From Kitasatospora aureofaciens (GTDB lineage: Bacteria; Actinomycetota; Actinomycetes; Streptomycetales; Streptomycetaceae): a DNA stretch of 64,000 nt. A model generated the notes under the pieces. That model was not told where the DNA came from. It worked only from the letters and a program-made list of their open reading frames with translations, and ran no database searches. The stretch spans positions 186,001 to 250,000 of the forward strand of contig NZ_JPRF03000043.1 in NCBI RefSeq assembly GCF_001188955.3, given 5' to 3'. Shown piece after piece: positions 1 through 8,098 of the stretch. The translations under genes were made by a program, and so were the position numbers. Each line of letters begins with the position of its first letter. The first letter of the stretch is position 1.

Positions 1-803
1 GCGATGCGGGTGCCGAACAGCCGTTGCAGCCGCCGGGGCAACGGCACACCGTGCTGACCGATCAGGTCTTCGGCCGGAAGGTCGCGCGACCGGCCGGCGA
101 AGTGGGCGGCCAGCTCCACCAAGGCCAGCGGGTTGCCCTGGGCCTGCTCCAGGACGATTCGACGGGCCTGTCGGCTCAGCTCCGGGCACCGGTGGTCCAG
201 CAGGCGTGCCGCGTCCTCGTCGGTGAGGGCGGTGATCGGCAGTTCGGGCAGTGCGGCGGTGTCGAAGCGCGACGTGAGGTCGGTGCGGACCGCGACCAGC
301 AGCTTCACCGGGCCGCCGGCCAGGCGCCGGCCCACGAAGCCACAGACGTCGGCACTGGAGTCGTCCAGCCATTGTCCGTCGTCGAGGACCAGCAGCAGCG
401 GCCGCTGTTCGGCGGAGAGCGACAGCAGGCTGAGAACGGCGATGCCGAGCGTCATGACCGACGGCGGATCGCCCCGCACTCCGCCGAACACGGCGTCGAA
501 CACCGCCCGGGTCCCGTCGTCCAGCCGCGCGACATCGGGGAGCAGCGGATGGAGGAACTGGTGCAGCCCGGCATAGGGCAGCTCGGACTCCGCCTCGACG
601 CCGGCGGCCCGGATGACGACGTGGCCCTCCTGCTCCGCCAGCGCGGCGGCGCGGCTCAACAACGAACTCTTGCCGACCCCCGTCTCCCCCCGAAGGACGA
701 GAGCCTGGCCCGTGGCGGACTTCACGAACGCCTCGAGCTCCGCCTGCTCGTCCTCGCGGCCCACCATTGTCATGGTGACGCCCCATCGCTGGAACCCAGT
801 CAT
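1..803 (-). CDS. LuxR/LAL-type regulator, AAA ATPase N-terminal part (runs off window)
   Basis: N-terminal part of a large ATP-dependent regulator of the LAL (LuxR) type. The start codon is inside the window and the 3' end lies beyond base 1. After an MVGREDEQ-like start comes a P-loop, GETGVGKS, with its Lys at residue 45. A Walker B stretch (LLLVLDDGQW) follows near residue 141, then the usual AAA motifs (VRTDL; LVELAAHFAG near the edge). These proteins normally run to about 900 residues and end in a LuxR helix-turn-helix, which would lie outside. An ATG at 803 gives MTGFQRWG before MTMVGRE; an ATG nearer the MVGRE segment is also possible. ATP binding is clear. The DNA-binding end is inferred from the family, and the target genes are unknown. 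Confidence 0.8.
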   Translation of the reverse strand, partial: MTGFQRWGVTMTMVGREDEQAELEAFVKSATGQALVLRGETGVGKSSLLSRAAALAEQEGHVVIRAAGVEAESELPYAGLHQFLHPLLPDVARLDDGTRAVFDAVFGGVRGDPPSVMTLGIAVLSLLSLSAEQRPLLLVLDDGQWLDDSSADVCGFVGRRLAGGPVKLLVAVRTDLTSRFDTAALPELPITALTDEDAARLLDHRCPELSRQARRIVLEQAQGNPLALVELAAHFAGRSRDLPAEDLIGQHGVPLPRRLQRLFGTRI

Positions 804-809
804 GTCCCC

Positions 810-1130
810 CTACCCCTTCCTGTTTTCGCTCTCACCGCGCGGCAGCTCCCTCAGCGCCAGCGGGTCGCCGCGTGCTTCGGCGACGATCGCGTCTCGCACA
901 CGGGGGTGCACCGGACCGGGCAGCACCGGGTCGAGCAAGGCCCGGGTATCGTCGTCGCGGAGCCCGTCCACCTGTAGTTCCGGCAGGCCGGCAACGAGTC
1001 CGGCGCTGGTCGGCGTGCGGACCGACGCCGAGGTGGACACGGCGAAGACCAGGGCCACGGACTCGGCGTCCAGCCGGCGGGCGACGAACGCGAGGACGGC
1101 CGCAGAGATCCCGTCGAGCGCCGCGCGGTG
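810..1130 (-). pseudogene. remnant of a second LAL/AAA regulator
   Basis: In this minus-strand frame the peptide reads VLAFVARRLDAESVALVF, then GLPELQVDGLRDDDTRALL, then EARGDPLALRELPRG. These are the segments that follow Walker B in LAL-family AAA domains. No P-loop lies upstream and no HTH downstream, so this is an internal relic. It stops just upstream of the intact LAL gene start. It shares its DNA, in another frame, with the tail of the VOC protein gene. It may be a leftover of duplication or recombination between LAL genes. Not expected to make a working product. Confidence 0.6.
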
Positions 1131-1549
1131 ACCTCCTGGAGGACGAAGGTGTTGCCGTCCGGGCCGGCGAACGACGTGAACGAGCTGTACGACTGCCGGC
1201 CCGGGTGAGGGCCGGCGACCCGTTCGGCGGTGCCGGCGTGGTGGAAGACCCCGCCGGCGTCGTGGAAGACCTCGCTGACCTCGACCCCGGCGTCCGCCCA
1301 CTCGGCGCGGGCCGCGACGACGTCGTCCACGATCAGGTGCACACCTCGCTCGGATCCTGGCGCCGCGTCGGTCACGCCGCTGCCGATGATGAGCGACGCG
1401 ACCGAACCGGGCGGGGTCAGGTGCACGATCCGGAAGCCGCCGGGGCCGGAGAAGTCGACGTCCTCGCGGAACCCGATCCGCGTGTAAAGGTCCTTGGCCC
1501 GGTCCACGTCCGAAACCGGGACGACGACGACCTCGATCTTGAATTCCAT
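851..1549 (-). CDS. VOC-family (glyoxalase/bleomycin-resistance-like) protein with aberrant C-terminus
   Basis: Residues 1 to about 135 form a single VOC domain: MEFKIEVVVVPVSDVDRAK, then LYTRIGFREDVDF, HLIVDDV near the middle, and a closing FAGPDGNTFVLQEVT strand. The family includes lyases, dioxygenases and drug-binding proteins; nothing here fixes the substrate. VOC proteins of this type normally end a few residues after FVLQEVT. Here the frame runs on for about 95 Ser/Pro/Arg-rich residues that are out-of-frame reading of a LAL-regulator relic, so the native stop seems to have been lost in a rearrangement near 1130. Starts at 1564 (ATG) or 1594 (GTG, with AGGGA upstream) are also possible; 1549 was chosen because family homology begins at that Met. 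Confidence 0.65.
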   Translation of the reverse strand: MEFKIEVVVVPVSDVDRAKDLYTRIGFREDVDFSGPGGFRIVHLTPPGSVASLIIGSGVTDAAPGSERGVHLIVDDVVAARAEWADAGVEVSEVFHDAGGVFHHAGTAERVAGPHPGRQSYSSFTSFAGPDGNTFVLQEVTARRSTGSLRPSSRSSPAGWTPSPWPWSSPCPPRRRSARRPAPDSLPACRNYRWTGSATTIPGPCSTRCCPVRCTPVCETRSSPKHAATRWR

Positions 1550-1753
1550 CCCCGTCAGCTCCATTCGCCGCAACGGAAGCCGGTCGGCGTCCACCGATCA
1601 CGATCCCTGGACCGCGAGCCCCTCGAGCCAGTGCCGAACCCTGGCCAGTACCCGGGCCCGGGGCGACCAGTGTCCGGCACGGGCTCGACGGGGCGCCGCC
1701 GCAGGGGAGCCTGAGGACAGCCGTTCAGGACATCCACGAAAGGAAGACCCGCT

Positions 1754-2179
1754 ATGGCCGTCAACTACACCGCCACGGTCGAAGTCACCGGCGAGGGCCG
1801 CAACGGCGGCACCGCCCGCTCCACCGACGGTCTGCTCGAACACCGCCTGTCCATCCCCAAGGAACTGGGCGGAGCCGGCGACGCGACCAACCCGGAACAG
1901 CTCTTCGCCGCAGGCTGGGCCGCCTGCTTCCTCGGCGCCCTCCGGCACGCCGCCGCCCAGCGCAAGATCAGGCTGACCAGCACCTCGATCACCGCCGAGG
2001 TCACCCTCCTCCACGGCGACGACGGCGAGTTCTCACTCCTGGCCACGCTGGCCCCGCGTCTCGGCGGCGTCGACCAGCGCACCGCCGAGGACCTCGCCGA
2101 GGCCGCCCACCGGATCTGCCCCTACTCCAAGGCAACCCGGGGCAACATCCCCGTCACCATCAACGCCGCCGCCGTCTGA
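1754..2179 (+). CDS. OsmC/Ohr-family organic hydroperoxide resistance protein
   Basis: A 141-residue cytoplasmic thiol peroxidase of the Ohr subfamily, which reduces organic hydroperoxides to alcohols with a Cys pair. Visible marks are an N-terminal YTATVEVTGEGRNG strand, GLLEHRLSIPKELGG, the first Cys in AAGWAACFLGAL and the second in AHRICPYSKATRGN. This is the spacing expected for Ohr, and the length is typical. A GGAAGA-type ribosome-binding site lies just before the ATG. In many bacteria Ohr is paired with the MarR-type sensor OhrR. No such gene adjoins it; the MarR pair at 8.1-9.1 kb is too far away to link. Intact and probably functional. Confidence 0.93.
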   Translation: MAVNYTATVEVTGEGRNGGTARSTDGLLEHRLSIPKELGGAGDATNPEQLFAAGWAACFLGALRHAAAQRKIRLTSTSITAEVTLLHGDDGEFSLLATLAPRLGGVDQRTAEDLAEAAHRICPYSKATRGNIPVTINAAAV

Positions 2180-2227
2180 GGACCCGCGCCATCCGGGCGT
2201 GCCCCGGCTGGCCCGCGCACGAGCGGG

Positions 2228-2476
2228 GAGAGCCTCACGCTGGAGCAGGCCCGGCGCTCCGACGTGCTCGTGGCCCTGCGGAGGCAAGACGCCCCGATAA
2301 GCCACGAGCACGGCGGCCCGGTCCGGCTCTGCGTGGCGCCGATGTACTTCTACAAGTCCGCCAAATGGCTGTCCGGCATATCGGTCACCGACCGGGTCAT
2401 CCCCGGCTACTGGGAGGAACGCGGCTATGACGTCGACGGCTGGCTCGACGACGCCGCCGAGCACGACACGGCCTGA
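2228..2476 (+). pseudogene. C-terminal relic of a sulfite-oxidase-like molybdopterin oxidoreductase
   Basis: The frame encodes SLTLEQARRSDVLVALR, then HEHGGPVRL, then APMYFYKSAKWLSGI and VIPGYWEERGYDVDGW. This is the C-terminal end of bacterial sulfite-oxidase-like (YedY-type) molybdopterin proteins. The cofactor-binding N-terminal two thirds is absent: the sequence before it is the end of the ohr gene and a short spacer. The original stop is kept. It is a 5'-truncated relic that lies directly before the start of a cytochrome b relic, an order also found in intact actinomycete loci. Confidence 0.7.
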
Positions 2477-2511
2477 ACGGCGCTCCGACGGGTGGGGCGG
2501 CCGGGTGCGGG

Positions 2512-2640
2512 CGGTTCACCGTCGCCGAGCGGACGGTCCACCGCGCCACCGGAACGCTGATGCTGCTGTGCGTGGCAACGGCGGCCTGCCTCTACATCGG
2601 GCCGCCGGCCCAGATGGTGGGCCGACGCCGTGCGGGTCGC
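2512..2640 (+). pseudogene. N-terminal relic of a cytochrome b-type membrane subunit
   Basis: Reading from 2512 gives RFTVAERTVHRATGTLMLL, then CVATAACLYIGPPAQMVGRR. This is the first haem-binding helix (with the His of TVHRATG) of a cytochrome b561/b6-like membrane protein. The match then dissolves into Arg/Gly-rich sequence. In intact loci such a subunit follows a sulfite-oxidase-like protein, so this and the preceding relic look like two ends of a deleted respiratory module. The roughly 300 bases that follow, up to the next gene, show no supported feature beyond the ribosome-binding site near 2942. Confidence 0.5.
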
Positions 2641-2956
2641 GAAGGTCGTGCGGCGCGGGGTGCCGGTCGTGAAGGGTGGAGGTCGACTGCTCGACCGTGG
2701 CGCCGGGGCGGGCGGTGGGCGGCATAGTTGCGGGGATGCCGGACGATCAACGGTCCATCGGGACCGACGGTTGAGTCAGATGACTGATGTGACGCGGTCG
2801 CTACTGCTGCCAGGCTCTCCCGTGAGCGGCTCCGCGCCGCCCGCTCCGGGCCCGCCCGTGCCCTGCGCGTGGCGCGTCGCCGGACCCGAGTCACACCACG
2901 TCATCACTCCGGAGCGACCGCCACACCGGGGCTCACGGACCGGAAGGACAGCAGAC

Positions 2957-4000
2957 ATGACCGCGCCACCCCACACCACTCCGCACCGCCGCGCCACGGC
3001 CAGGCTCGCCACCCTGGTCGCCGTCCTCCTCACCGCGTTCGCCGCCGTCTTCGCGGGCACGGCCCCGGCCGACGCGGTAACGCCCTGGCAGGAGGCGGAC
3101 CACAACGCCAGCACCCCCGACTCCCCGGCGATGGCGTACTACCGGGGCAGCAACGTCGAGGCCATCCGCGGCCAGGACAACGCCCTCTGGTTCAACGTCG
3201 ACGGCGGCCCGTTCAACCGCATCGGCGGGGTCACCTACGCCGCGCCCGCGATCACCGTGTTCCGCGGTGAGCTCTGGCTCTTCCAGACCGGGCAGAACGG
3301 CGACCTCTGGGCCCAGACCCTGGCCAATCCAAACGAGCCCAACCACCGCCGCTGGTACTGGAGTTCGCCCATCCAGTTCCGTACCCAGAACATCGGCGGC
3401 TCCGGTTCGGCCGTCCGTAACAACCTGAGCCCGGCCATCGCGGCCTCGCCGGACCTGCTGTTCATCGTCGCCGTGGGAGCCAACGAACGCATCTACCAGG
3501 CCACCATGGGCATCAACCGCAACTTCAGCCCGTGGTCCGAGGTGCCGGGCGGCGCCCGGACGGAATCCGCGGCCGCCGCCGCGACCTCGCCCGACAGCCG
3601 GCTGACCGTGCTCCACCGCGGCACCGACAACCGGATCTACCGCCAGGGCCTCTACTACCGGTACTGGCAGTGGGACAACAACTGGCAGCAGATCAGGAAC
3701 ACCAACACCAACGCCGCCCCGTCGATCGCCTACAACGGCCACGAGAACCTGATGGCGGTCGGCTGGCGCGACGCCAACTCCGGCCAGGTGCTGACCTGCG
3801 AGACCCTGACGTACGCCGCCGAGGCGACAGCCCCGCAGGGCGTTCCCCGCGGCAACAACGTCGCCAGCCCGTCGGCCCCGCGCCTCGACTCCGAGCCCGG
3901 CGGTGTGGGCGTGACCATCCGGGGCGGCAACTTCTACGACGTCGGGGGCCACTACTTCCGGAACAACGTCATCTACTACATCCACAACTACTACGGCTGA
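2957..4000 (+). CDS. secreted beta-propeller/lectin-like protein
   Basis: A 347-residue exported protein. A twin-Arg-poor but clear signal peptide covers about residues 10-40 (RLATLVAVLLTAFAAVF, ending ADA before VTPW). The mature part has repeated modules with alternating aromatic and Asn/Gly residues: GSNVEAIRGQDNALWF, LWLFQTGQNGDLWAQ, NERIYQATMG, LTVLHRGTDNRIYRQG. These resemble the PLL/fucose-lectin-type propeller blades common in Streptomyces secreted proteins. No catalytic motif is visible, so carbohydrate or surface binding is the best guess. The start at 2957 follows GGAAGGA at the right distance; the longer open frame upstream lacks coding character. A strong hairpin terminator follows at 4036. 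Confidence 0.8.
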   Translation: MTAPPHTTPHRRATARLATLVAVLLTAFAAVFAGTAPADAVTPWQEADHNASTPDSPAMAYYRGSNVEAIRGQDNALWFNVDGGPFNRIGGVTYAAPAITVFRGELWLFQTGQNGDLWAQTLANPNEPNHRRWYWSSPIQFRTQNIGGSGSAVRNNLSPAIAASPDLLFIVAVGANERIYQATMGINRNFSPWSEVPGGARTESAAAAATSPDSRLTVLHRGTDNRIYRQGLYYRYWQWDNNWQQIRNTNTNAAPSIAYNGHENLMAVGWRDANSGQVLTCETLTYAAEATAPQGVPRGNNVASPSAPRLDSEPGGVGVTIRGGNFYDVGGHYFRNNVIYYIHNYYG

Positions 4001-4035
4001 TCCGGCCCTTCCCCCGCCCCTTCCCCCTGGGGACC

Positions 4036-4082
4036 ACTGCGCCGTCCCCTCAGGTCCACCGGGCCCGAGGGGACGGCGCAGT
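4036..4082 (+). terminator. rho-independent-type hairpin
   Basis: A 16-bp perfect stem (4036-4051 pairing with 4067-4082, ACTGCGCCGTCCCCTC type) around a 15-base loop, 36 bases after the stop of the secreted propeller gene. There is no U-tract, as is usual in actinomycetes. Confidence 0.8.
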
Positions 4083-4134
4083 CGTCCACGCACGGGCAGC
4101 CAGCCGGACACCGACAGGAGGCCAGGAGGCACCC

Positions 4135-4413
4135 CTAGTACTCCAGTGGGAGTTCTCCGTCGACCAGGACCCGTCGCCCGCGTTCGCCGAGATCGGCCCG
4201 TTGATCGGCGAGCTCACCGGCGACCGGCAAGCCGCCTACGAATGCGCAGAGCAGGCTGTTGCCCCCTACCGGCCGCAGGAGCCGGCCTGGTTCCTCAACA
4301 CGGTGGCCGTCGCTCCCGAAATCCAGGGCCGGGGCCTTGGCGGTGCGGTGCTGATTCCCGGCATCGAGGAGGCCGAGCGCACTGGGTATCCGGCGTTCCT
4401 GGAGACACCGTAG
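4135..4413 (+). pseudogene. GNAT acetyltransferase relic
   Basis: The frame contains WFLNTVAVAPEIQGRGLGGA, the acetyl-CoA-binding motif A of GNAT N-acetyltransferases (V-x-P-x-x-Q-G-x-G-x-G), preceded by helical sequence (LIGELTGDRQAAYECAEQA). It is followed by GIEEAERTGYPAFLETP and a stop. The N-terminal half and the C-terminal strand with its Tyr are missing: an intact enzyme would have at least 150 residues and continue past FLET. No start codon or ribosome-binding site is evident. A truncated relic without a predictable substrate. Confidence 0.6.
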
Positions 4414-4861
4414 CGCTGCCCCTCGTGTCGCTGGGGCCGTTTCCGTCCACGCCGTCGATGGCCGCGCCGGGGAGAAGCGGTGCTTCGGCGGCGGCCTGCC
4501 CGCCGTCGCTGCGGGGCGGCCCCCGGGACGGCGGCTCCGCGTCGGGGGGCACTCGCAGCCGTGCCCGCGCCGTGGCGCTGACGGCGGTGGCCGCCGGCGC
4601 CGCACTCCTTCGGTGCGGCGGCCCGGCACGTACTCCGTCCCGCACGTACTCCATCCTGCGCAAGCGATGCCCCTGTCCAGGTGGCCGGTGCCGCTTTCGG
4701 CATGTGATCGCGGCGTCGTGCGGATACGGATGGCGCGCCCCTGCTCGTTGCGCCGCGGACGAGGTTCCCTGCTGGGCCCGGTTGTCGAGGCGCGGTGCGA
4801 GCGCGGTACAGGCACCAGACCGGCGGCTCGCTCGGAGCCTGCCGGCAACGAGGAGACGACG
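4414..4861. other. non-coding gap
   Basis: A stretch of about 450 bases before the S53 peptidase gene. Open frames exist on both strands, but none has recognisable protein content. The only function I can see is leader sequence for the peptidase, including a purine-rich GGAGACGACG just before its ATG. Confidence 0.4.
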
Positions 4862-6430
4862 ATGAGTGAGCAGCACGTGGCTCTGGCGGGAAGCCAGCGC
4901 CCGGCCAAGGCCGATGCGACCCGGGTGCGGGACGCGGACCCCAAGGCACCGGTGAAAGTGACCATCTCCCTGCGGGGGAAGGTGGCCACCGACGGGATCC
5001 CGGACGAGCGGCGCCAGGACGCCGAGAAGACGAAGGCCGTGCTCGAACGGTACGGCCTCGCCGTCGACGACGTCAGGCTCCAGCCGGGCAGCATCGAGGC
5101 GAGCGGTCCGGTGTCCGCCATGAACGCCGCCTTCCACGCGGGCCTCGGCGTCTACCGCAGTGCCGAGCAGGGCGAGTTCCGCGGCCGCGAGGGCGAGCTG
5201 AAGATCCCGGCCGAGCTCGACGGAATCGTGACCGGCGTCTTCGGGCTGGACGAGCGGCGGGTGGCCCGGCGGGCCGCCGCCAAGGGCTCGGGCTTCACGG
5301 GGTCGTTCACACCGGGCGACATCGAGAACCAGTACAACTTCCCGGCCGGCCAGGGGGAGGGACAGAAGATCGGCATCGGCGAGTTCCCCGGCGGCTACTT
5401 CCAGGACGATCTGGAGGCCTACTGCACCGCGCACAACCGGCCGACCCCCCAGGTCACCGTGGTGCCCCTGGGCTACAACCCGCCGCGGACCCTCCAGGCC
5501 CTCAAGCAGCTGTCTCCCCAGCAGATGAAGGACGCGGCAGAGGGTCTGCCCGAAGTGATGATGGACGTGCAGATCGTCGCCGGTCTCTGCCCGGCGGCCG
5601 ACATCTCGGTCTACTTCGCCCCGTTCACCCAGAAGGGCTGGATCGACCTGTTCGACCGGGTCATCGCGGACCGGCCGGTGTGCCTCACACTCAGCTGGGG
5701 CCTGCCGGAGGACGCACTCGACCTGGCGCGGCTCGCCTTCGCCGAGATCGACAAGCGCCTCGAGGGTGCGGCGGACCTCGGCATCACGATCTGCATCGCC
5801 TCCGGCGACGACGGCTGCGGGGACGGGGTGGCGGACGGGCGCGCCCATGCCGACTTCCCGAGCGTCAGCGCGTTCGTCCTGAGCGTCGGCGGCACGATGA
5901 TCGACACCTCCGGCCAGGAGGTGTCCTGGTGGCAGGCGCCCGGTCACCGGACCAACACCCCCGGTGGCACCGGCTCGAGCGGCGGAGGCGTCAGCACCAT
6001 CGTCCCGCGCCCGAAGTGGCAGCAGCAGGTCCAGGTGGACTCCCTGAACCAGGGCAGCATCAAGGGGCGCATCGTGCCGGACGTGGCCGCCCTGGCCGGC
6101 CCACCCGGGTACGACCTGACGCTCCTGGGCCAGCCCTCGCCCAACGGCGGCACCAGCGCCTCCGCTCCCGTGTGCGCGTCCCTGATCGCCCGCGTCAACG
6201 CCTTGCTGCCGAAGGACAAGCAGCAGCGCTTCCTGACGCCGCTGCTCTACCAGAGCGGCACCAACGGCCACCCGCTCGCCCAGACTGCCTGCCGCGACAT
6301 CGCCAAGGGCCATGACAACGCCTCCCACCCGCCGGCGGTGGGCTACCCGGTGCGGAGCGGGTACGACGCCGTCACCGGCTGGGGCGTATTCGACGGCGTC
6401 GCCCTGCTGAAGGCACTGCAGAACTCCTAG
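4862..6430 (+). CDS. sedolisin/kumamolisin-type serine-carboxyl peptidase (S53)
   Basis: A 522-residue acid-type protease. Residues about 25-150 are the pro-domain (VTISLRGKVATDG; AFHAGLGVYRSAEQGEFRGR). The catalytic domain starts near 165. The family's active-site pattern is present: Glu231 and Asp235 in PEVMMDVQIV (the ExxxD pair), an Asp in ASGDDGCGDG for the oxyanion hole, and Ser432 in GGTSASAP. A C-terminal calcium-site segment (CRDIAKGHDN, then GYDAVTGWG) is intact. There is no signal peptide, so export is unexplained, although many actinomycete S53 enzymes look the same. The ATG at 4862 follows GGAGACGACG; an upstream in-frame extension is not coding-like. Confidence 0.93.
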   Translation: MSEQHVALAGSQRPAKADATRVRDADPKAPVKVTISLRGKVATDGIPDERRQDAEKTKAVLERYGLAVDDVRLQPGSIEASGPVSAMNAAFHAGLGVYRSAEQGEFRGREGELKIPAELDGIVTGVFGLDERRVARRAAAKGSGFTGSFTPGDIENQYNFPAGQGEGQKIGIGEFPGGYFQDDLEAYCTAHNRPTPQVTVVPLGYNPPRTLQALKQLSPQQMKDAAEGLPEVMMDVQIVAGLCPAADISVYFAPFTQKGWIDLFDRVIADRPVCLTLSWGLPEDALDLARLAFAEIDKRLEGAADLGITICIASGDDGCGDGVADGRAHADFPSVSAFVLSVGGTMIDTSGQEVSWWQAPGHRTNTPGGTGSSGGGVSTIVPRPKWQQQVQVDSLNQGSIKGRIVPDVAALAGPPGYDLTLLGQPSPNGGTSASAPVCASLIARVNALLPKDKQQRFLTPLLYQSGTNGHPLAQTACRDIAKGHDNASHPPAVGYPVRSGYDAVTGWGVFDGVALLKALQNS

Positions 6431-6460
6431 TCCGGACAGCGGCCGTGCCCGGCACCGGCA

Positions 6461-6492
6461 CGCGGGCGCCCGCCCCCTGAGCGGGGCCCGCG
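6461..6492 (+). terminator. GC-rich hairpin after the S53 gene
   Basis: CGCGGG (6461-6466) pairs with CCCGCG (6487-6492), and CCCGC (6469-6473) pairs with GCGGG (6481-6485), with a small bulge. It lies about 30 bases after the peptidase stop. No T-tract. Confidence 0.5.
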
Positions 6493-6774
6493 GCGGCGCC
6501 CTTGACCGGGAGCGCCCCGACCGAGCACGCCCGAAAACCCGCGCGCCGGGCGCCGCCGAACCGGCAGCGCCCGGCGCGCCGGTCTGTCCGCGTCCGCGCG
6601 ACCGGGCCGGCCGCGCCCACGTGCGGCGGCCGCTTCATGACCCAGATGAACGAGGCCGATCTGCGGGAGACCAAAGCCGGAAAGATTGTCGCCAAACCGG
6701 CCTGTGACATGAAGTCGCGAACCCGCGGGCGTCGTCGGGGCGCTTGACGATGGTCAGGGCGATCGCGAGGACTG

Positions 6775-6890
6775 TGGAACGAATTCGACCAGCCAGCCGG
6801 TGTAGCCGCCGTCGGCCCATACCAGGGCGATGGCGCGGTGCCGGGTGCGAAGGCGCTGGAGCAGGTCGCGGCCGGGGTCGCGGTCGCTGA
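6775..6890 (-). pseudogene. internal fragment of an IS5-family transposase
   Basis: The minus strand reads LLQRLRTRHRAIALVWADGG, then YTGWLVEF. WADGGYTG is a hallmark around the second catalytic Asp of IS5-family DDE transposases. Only about 38 codons survive. The fragment abuts the 5' end of the ISAs1-type transposase relic on the other strand, as if the second element landed in or next to an older IS5 copy. The preceding interval (6493-6774) has no recognisable gene. Confidence 0.65.
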
Positions 6891-7982
6891 CGGATGCCGC
6901 GGTGCTGGCCGCCGTGCCCGATCCCCGCCGCGTGCGCGGGCGCCGCTACCGCATCGGCGCGCTGCTTGCCCTGTGCCTGACGGCGGTGCTCGGCGGAGCC
7001 CGCTCCCTCGCGCAGATCGCCAGGTACGCCGCCGACGCCGACCCGCAGGTCCGCGCCGGACTCGGCCTTGACCGCGCCGCGCCCAACGCCTCCACGCTCG
7101 GCCGACTACTGGCCCGCATCGACGGCGACGTCCTGGACGACGCCGTCGGCACCTGGCTCGCCGGCCACGCCGCCGACCCCGTTGAGGAGGACGAAGCCCT
7201 GATCGGGCTGGCGGTGGACGGCAAGTCGGTGCGCGACGCGCGCACCGACAGCAAGACGGCGGTCCACCTGCTGGCCGCCACCCTCCACGCCGGCCAGACC
7301 GTCATCGCGCCCAGCGCCAGGTGGCCGCCAGGAGCAATGAGATCCCGGCCATGGCTCCACTGCTGGCCTGCTTCGACCTGCGCGGCCTGGTCGTCACCGC
7401 CGACGCGATGCACACCCAGCGCAAGACCGCGAAGAAGATCGTCGCCGCTGGCGGGCACTACCTCCTGGTCGTCAAGGGCAACCAGAAGAAGCTGCGCCGG
7501 CAACTGCGCCGCCTGCCCTGGCGCCAGATGCCGCTGCTGGACCGCACCCGCACCGCCGGGCACGGACGGCGCGAGGTACGGCGACTGAAGGTGTGCACCG
7601 TCGAAGCCGGACTGCTGTTCCCGCACTCCGTCCAGGCCATCGAGATCAACCAGCGCCGCGTCAGCACCAAGACCGGCAAGGTCCAGGCGAAGACGGTCTA
7701 CGCCGTCACCAGTCTCACACCCGGCCACGCCGACCCCGCCCGCCTGGCCGCGCTCGTCCAAGGCCACTGGTCCGTGGAAGCCCTGCACCACGTGAGAGAC
7801 GTGACCTTCGCCGAGGACGCCTCCAGGGTCCGCACCGGAAGCGCGCCCGCGCCATGGCCACCCTGCGCAACCTCGACATCGGACTGATGCGCCAAGCCGG
7901 CTGGACCAACATCGCCGCCGCAGCCGACCACTACCGGTCACTCCCCGACCACGCCACCGCGCTCCTCAAGATCACATGCTGA
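6884..7982 (+). pseudogene. ISAs1-family transposase, two frameshifts
   Basis: Three consecutive frames together spell an ISAs1-family DDE transposase of about 360 residues. The first gives DAAVLAAVPDPRRVRGRRYR, then EDEALIGLAVDGKSVRDA with the first catalytic Asp. The second gives PLLACFDLRGLVVTADAMHT, then HYLLVVKGNQKKLRRQL. The third gives ARAMATLRNLDIGLMRQAGW and the stop. One single-base shift lies near 7308 (between VIA and the QVAARSNEIPA segment). The other is near 7830, where GKRARA is read in the wrong frame as GSAPAP. The usual N-terminus is missing or replaced at the IS5 junction. The element is dead. Its right end carries the repeat described at 7978. Confidence 0.85.
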
Positions 7983-7999
7983 AAACGCATCAGCCCTGG
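7978..7999 (+). repeat. ISAs1 right-end copy 1
   Basis: A 22-base segment at the stop of the ISAs1-type transposase relic that recurs at 9093-9114 with 21 of 22 bases identical and in the same orientation. Probably the terminal repeat of the element. Confidence 0.7.
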
Positions 8000-8058
8000 C
8001 GCACTGCTGTGAACGCCGTTCCCTGGAAGCCAGCGTCGCCGTTGAACGCCACCCAGAA

Positions 8059-8084
8059 ATAGTAGCCATAGACATAGTAGCCAT
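8059..8084 (+). promoter_or_regulatory. tandem ATAGTAGCCAT repeats upstream of the marR gene
   Basis: ATAGTAGCCAT occurs at 8059-8069 and again at 8074-8084, 15 bases apart, ending 14 bases before the marR-like ATG. This AT-rich patch stands out in the local GC background. It is a plausible operator or promoter for autoregulation; this is inference. Confidence 0.5.
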
Positions 8085-8098
8085 GTACTCTATTTGAC

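Noticed and set aside
4295..6328. A 677-codon open frame on the minus strand opposite the S53 peptidase gene
   Set aside because: It is the antisense shadow of a GC-rich gene: low-complexity Gly/Arg/Ala content and no domain, while the plus strand has full S53 motifs.
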